From: Siphlonurus alternatus
Lineage: Eukaryota; Arthropoda; Insecta; Ephemeroptera; Siphlonuridae
Direction of reading: 5' to 3'
Length of the DNA: 64,000 nt
Assembly: GCA_949825025.1 (NCBI GenBank)
Contig: OX463788.1
Span: 21,619,971 to 21,683,970 of the forward strand
A program made the position numbers and the translations under genes. The notes beneath the pieces are model-generated. The model did no database searches, had not been told where the DNA came from, and was given only the letters and a program-made list of their open reading frames with translations. Shown one piece after another: positions 61,900 to 64,000 of the stretch; position 1 is the stretch's first letter, and each line of letters starts with the position of its first letter.

Positions 61900-62600
61900 G
61901 TCTGACTGAAATTTCCTTTGACTCACGTAGTAACTGAGGTCAATTGTTAAGCATTTTTATTGACGATAAATTATCTTGGCAAGTGTATATAACTGAATTA
62001 AATAAGAAATTGGCAAAAATTAGTTTTGCCATGATGCAGCTTCGTAAAGTTTGTAATTTAGAATCTTTAAAAATGGTGTATTATGGTTATGCATATTCTT
62101 CACTTACTTAATTATGGCTACTTTTGTGGGGCTCATCTACCCATGCTGACAGTGTATTTGTAAGCCAAAAGAAAATAATTATAAGCATGATTCAAGCCAA
62201 AACAGGTCAAAGTTGTAAAAAAAATACGGGAGAAACTTAATATATTGAATTTCCCAAGTATCTTTATTTTTTTTATGCTCACGTATGTTAAAAGAAATTA
62301 TTACTTATTTCAATGCAACAAAGACGTGACTGGACGTAATACTTGACAGTCTAATCTACTACATAAAAAGTTTGGAGGATATGAGCAAGCTAAAAGAGAC
62401 CATTGTTATCTGAGCTCAGTGTTGTAAAATAAACTTCCAGATTGTTTAAAGAAAATTGAAAGTATACCTGTTTTTAAGAAACAACAATTTTTGAAAAAAA
62501 GTGGTGATGCGAAATGTGGCTCACTCTGTATAAAGCAAACTTCTTTCATTGATGATGAAATAAGCACTTTTTGGGCTAGTTACTACTGTATATTATATTA
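61900..62600 (+). pseudogene. Degenerate LINE reverse transcriptase, C-terminal part
   Basis: Reading the plus strand with frameshifts gives the C-terminal RT signature of Jockey/CR1-type LINEs: SIFIDDKLSWQ near 61,945, NKKLAKISFAMMQLRKVCNL, then LKMVYYGYAYSSLT, LLWGSSTHADSVFVSQKKII, a segment like ISMIQAKTGQSCKK, and at the end a YISRANVEP-like part. Several stops and frameshifts interrupt it, so it is dead. It is flanked by inverted arms at 61,689-61,885 and 62,725-62,895. Homology is read by eye from family patterns. Confidence 0.65.
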
Positions 62601-62724
62601 GCCGAGCAAATGTAGAACCATGAATCAGCATACCAGTTTTCTGGAAGAGAAAACTTCACAAATAACTTTTATGATATTTAAATACAAATATACTGCTGGA
62701 GTCAGAATATTTTTCTACAACAGA

Positions 62725-62895
62725 ATCAAATGAAATAAATTTTAAAAAATCGAGAATGTTCCGATCCGAAACTTAATCGCAAATTCAATGGGGCAGTTTT
62801 CTCATAACAGCTCCATTTCCAGATTCCGTCCATAAGGCCAATGTTAAACTTCTACTTCAATTTTCATAAAACTGATAAGACAGATAGCCTGATAG
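62725..62895 (+). repeat. Right inverted arm flanking the LINE remnant
   Basis: AATGAAATAAATTTTAAAAA, TTTTCTCATAACAGCTCCAT, CCGTCCATAAGGCCAATGTT, GTTAAACTTCTACTTCAATT; inverted counterpart of 61,689-61,885. Confidence 0.55.
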
Positions 62896-63490
62896 CCCAG
62901 TGTGGTCTCCCCACCAGAAGCACAATATAGAAGCACTTGAAGGTATTCAGAAAAAAATTGTCAAGAAATTTGTATGTAAAAAAAGAAATGTTGAGTACGT
63001 ATCATAGAAATGAATACAAGTCTCACTGTGAGATGTACTGTACATGTATATTAATAATGTTTTAGGACTAGTTTAAGATTTATATGCCACCTATTGATGG
63101 CGAGTTCCAAGTCCCCTGCAAGTCTTCAATCTACTGAGATTTATCCTTAAATGGAAATAGCACAAAAGACATACAGTACATGAGCATGTTACCGGTACTG
63201 CTGCAGTTCAAGTAGAATCAGCTCTATGCTAGATAACATATTCACAACTGAGAAAGTATATGAAAATTTAATGCTTGCTTACAGCACAGCATGATAGAAC
63301 TGTTTTTTTTTTTTTTTTTTTTCTTCAGAAGTAGTTTATAATTTTTAAGACACTAACGTTTATAGTACAATTCTTTTGAGCACACACAAATGAAGGTACA
63401 AACAAACTTTCTAATATATTATATATACAATAATAAGTCTTATTCAATTTTTGTTCAGTTTTTGTTGTAAGTTCAACTTATGGTTTCACA
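62896..63490. other. 3' flank of the right-edge gene
   Basis: Mostly AT-rich with a T-run at 63,303-63,322. A short piece at 63,095-63,130 (ATTGATGGCGAGTTCCAAGT, CCCCTGCAAGT) resembles the ends of the 57-58 kb foldback. No canonical AATAAA seen near the stop. Confidence 0.4.
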
Positions 63491-64000
63491 TCATTGATAC
63501 TTGAGAAAGTATTTAAGGCTTTTTGGTAGGTTCAAAGCATTGATTTTTTCTTGAAACAGAGATATTGTTGGTTCAACATGTTCGATGTTGTTACTACAAG
63601 CACATGAAGGTTCACTGTCAGGTTGAGAATCTTTTGGTGCATCATTTAACTCTGTGTCTTGAGATTCATTTGAATTAAAATTATCCACCTGAGACATGTA
63701 AGGATTACACAGAAGTATTATGGCTCTGTCAGTGCAGGCTAGCAGGTCATGGTGATAATGCTCGTCAGGTCCTTCTGCTTCCTCCAAGGACACGTCATCT
63801 GACGAGTCGTCTTGGTGGTTCATGTTCTCTGCCTCATCCTCCTCATTGTTTTGCTCCTCTTCTACAGTTTCAGAGTCTTCACTGTCTTCCTCTCCATCCT
63901 GGGGGGCCATCAATCCAAACACATGATGTGCTTGCTGCCTGAAGCATGTACTTGGGCTTGAAGGAGGCACTTCTGCTGTGGTGAGCAACTTAGGTACGGT
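63491..64000 (-). CDS. Unrecognised acidic protein, 3'-terminal exon (cut by window edge)
   Basis: The minus strand is open from the right edge of the window to a TGA at 63,491, about 169 codons. The visible part starts TVPKLLTTAEVPPSSPSTCF, continues QQAHHVFGLMAPQ, and then a long acidic, Ser-rich stretch (EEDSEDSETVEEEQNNEEDE, DDSSDDVSLEEAEG). A more hydrophobic patch follows (HDLLACTDRAIILLCNPYMS), another polar stretch, and a conserved-looking end (LFQEKINALNLPKSLKYFLK). Codon use and GC content are gene-like and differ from the surrounding AT-rich DNA. I do not recognise the family. The acidic Ser-rich linker looks like a disordered regulatory tail with casein-kinase-2-type sites; that is inference. 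The upstream exons lie beyond the window. Confidence 0.7.
   Translation of the reverse strand, partial: TVPKLLTTAEVPPSSPSTCFRQQAHHVFGLMAPQDGEEDSEDSETVEEEQNNEEDEAENMNHQDDSSDDVSLEEAEGPDEHYHHDLLACTDRAIILLCNPYMSQVDNFNSNESQDTELNDAPKDSQPDSEPSCACSNNIEHVEPTISLFQEKINALNLPKSLKYFLKYQ

Overview
This is a eukaryotic, strongly AT-rich window. Genes are split by long introns with GT/AG borders, there are many (TA)n and (TAA)n microsatellites, and a large part of the non-genic DNA is foldback transposons and non-LTR retrotransposon fragments. A TATA-type promoter, ninjurin exons most like those I know from insects, and the microsatellite load suggest an arthropod, possibly a crustacean. That is inference; no diagnostic marker is present.

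Three protein-coding loci are supported, all on the minus strand. (1) About 19,095 down to 532: a spliced gene for a secreted, very proline-rich protein of about 1,115 aa. It has a probable TATA promoter and non-coding first exon near 19.0-19.1 kb, and three coding exons (5741-6000, 4644-4790, 532-3474) whose junctions are all in phase 0. (2) 45,775 down to 28,480: a ninjurin-family gene with three shared coding exons followed by three separate terminal exons (34,125-34,313; 33,013-33,219; 28,480-28,842). Each terminal exon starts after an acceptor in phase 0, encodes a different version of the second membrane hairpin and has its own stop. (3) 63,491 to the right edge: the 3' end of an unrecognised gene with an acidic C-terminal tail.

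Mobile DNA falls into recognisable groups. RLE-type (R4/Dong-like) non-LTR retrotransposon copies, and two shorter element types called B and C here, sit inside (TAA)n arrays at four loci (about 6.1-7.5, 25.9-27.7, 34.4-36.4 and 47.0-48.7 kb), all in the same orientation. Foldback DNA elements include a TTAA-flanked family (about 15.1, 32.6, 44.9, 49.5 and 51.5 kb, with relatives at 50.3 and 53.7 kb), a hAT-type family with CAGGCGCGGATCCAG ends (28.3, 40.8 and 48.9 kb), a 125-bp hairpin family (37.3 and 41.6 kb), and several larger palindromes between 54 and 63 kb. A degenerate LINE reverse transcriptase, a tRNA-like sequence, a 5S-rRNA-like sequence, a diverged tandem repeat built on GGGTCGACCC, and hammerhead-ribozyme-like motifs complete the picture.

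The most interesting points are the ninjurin gene with three alternative 3' ends, one of which appears to take its last codons, stop and a possible poly(A) signal from a hAT MITE, and the TAA arrays acting as orientation-locked landing sites for several retroelement types that share a covarying 3' hairpin. The rest of the window is introns and intergenic DNA in which I see no supportable gene.
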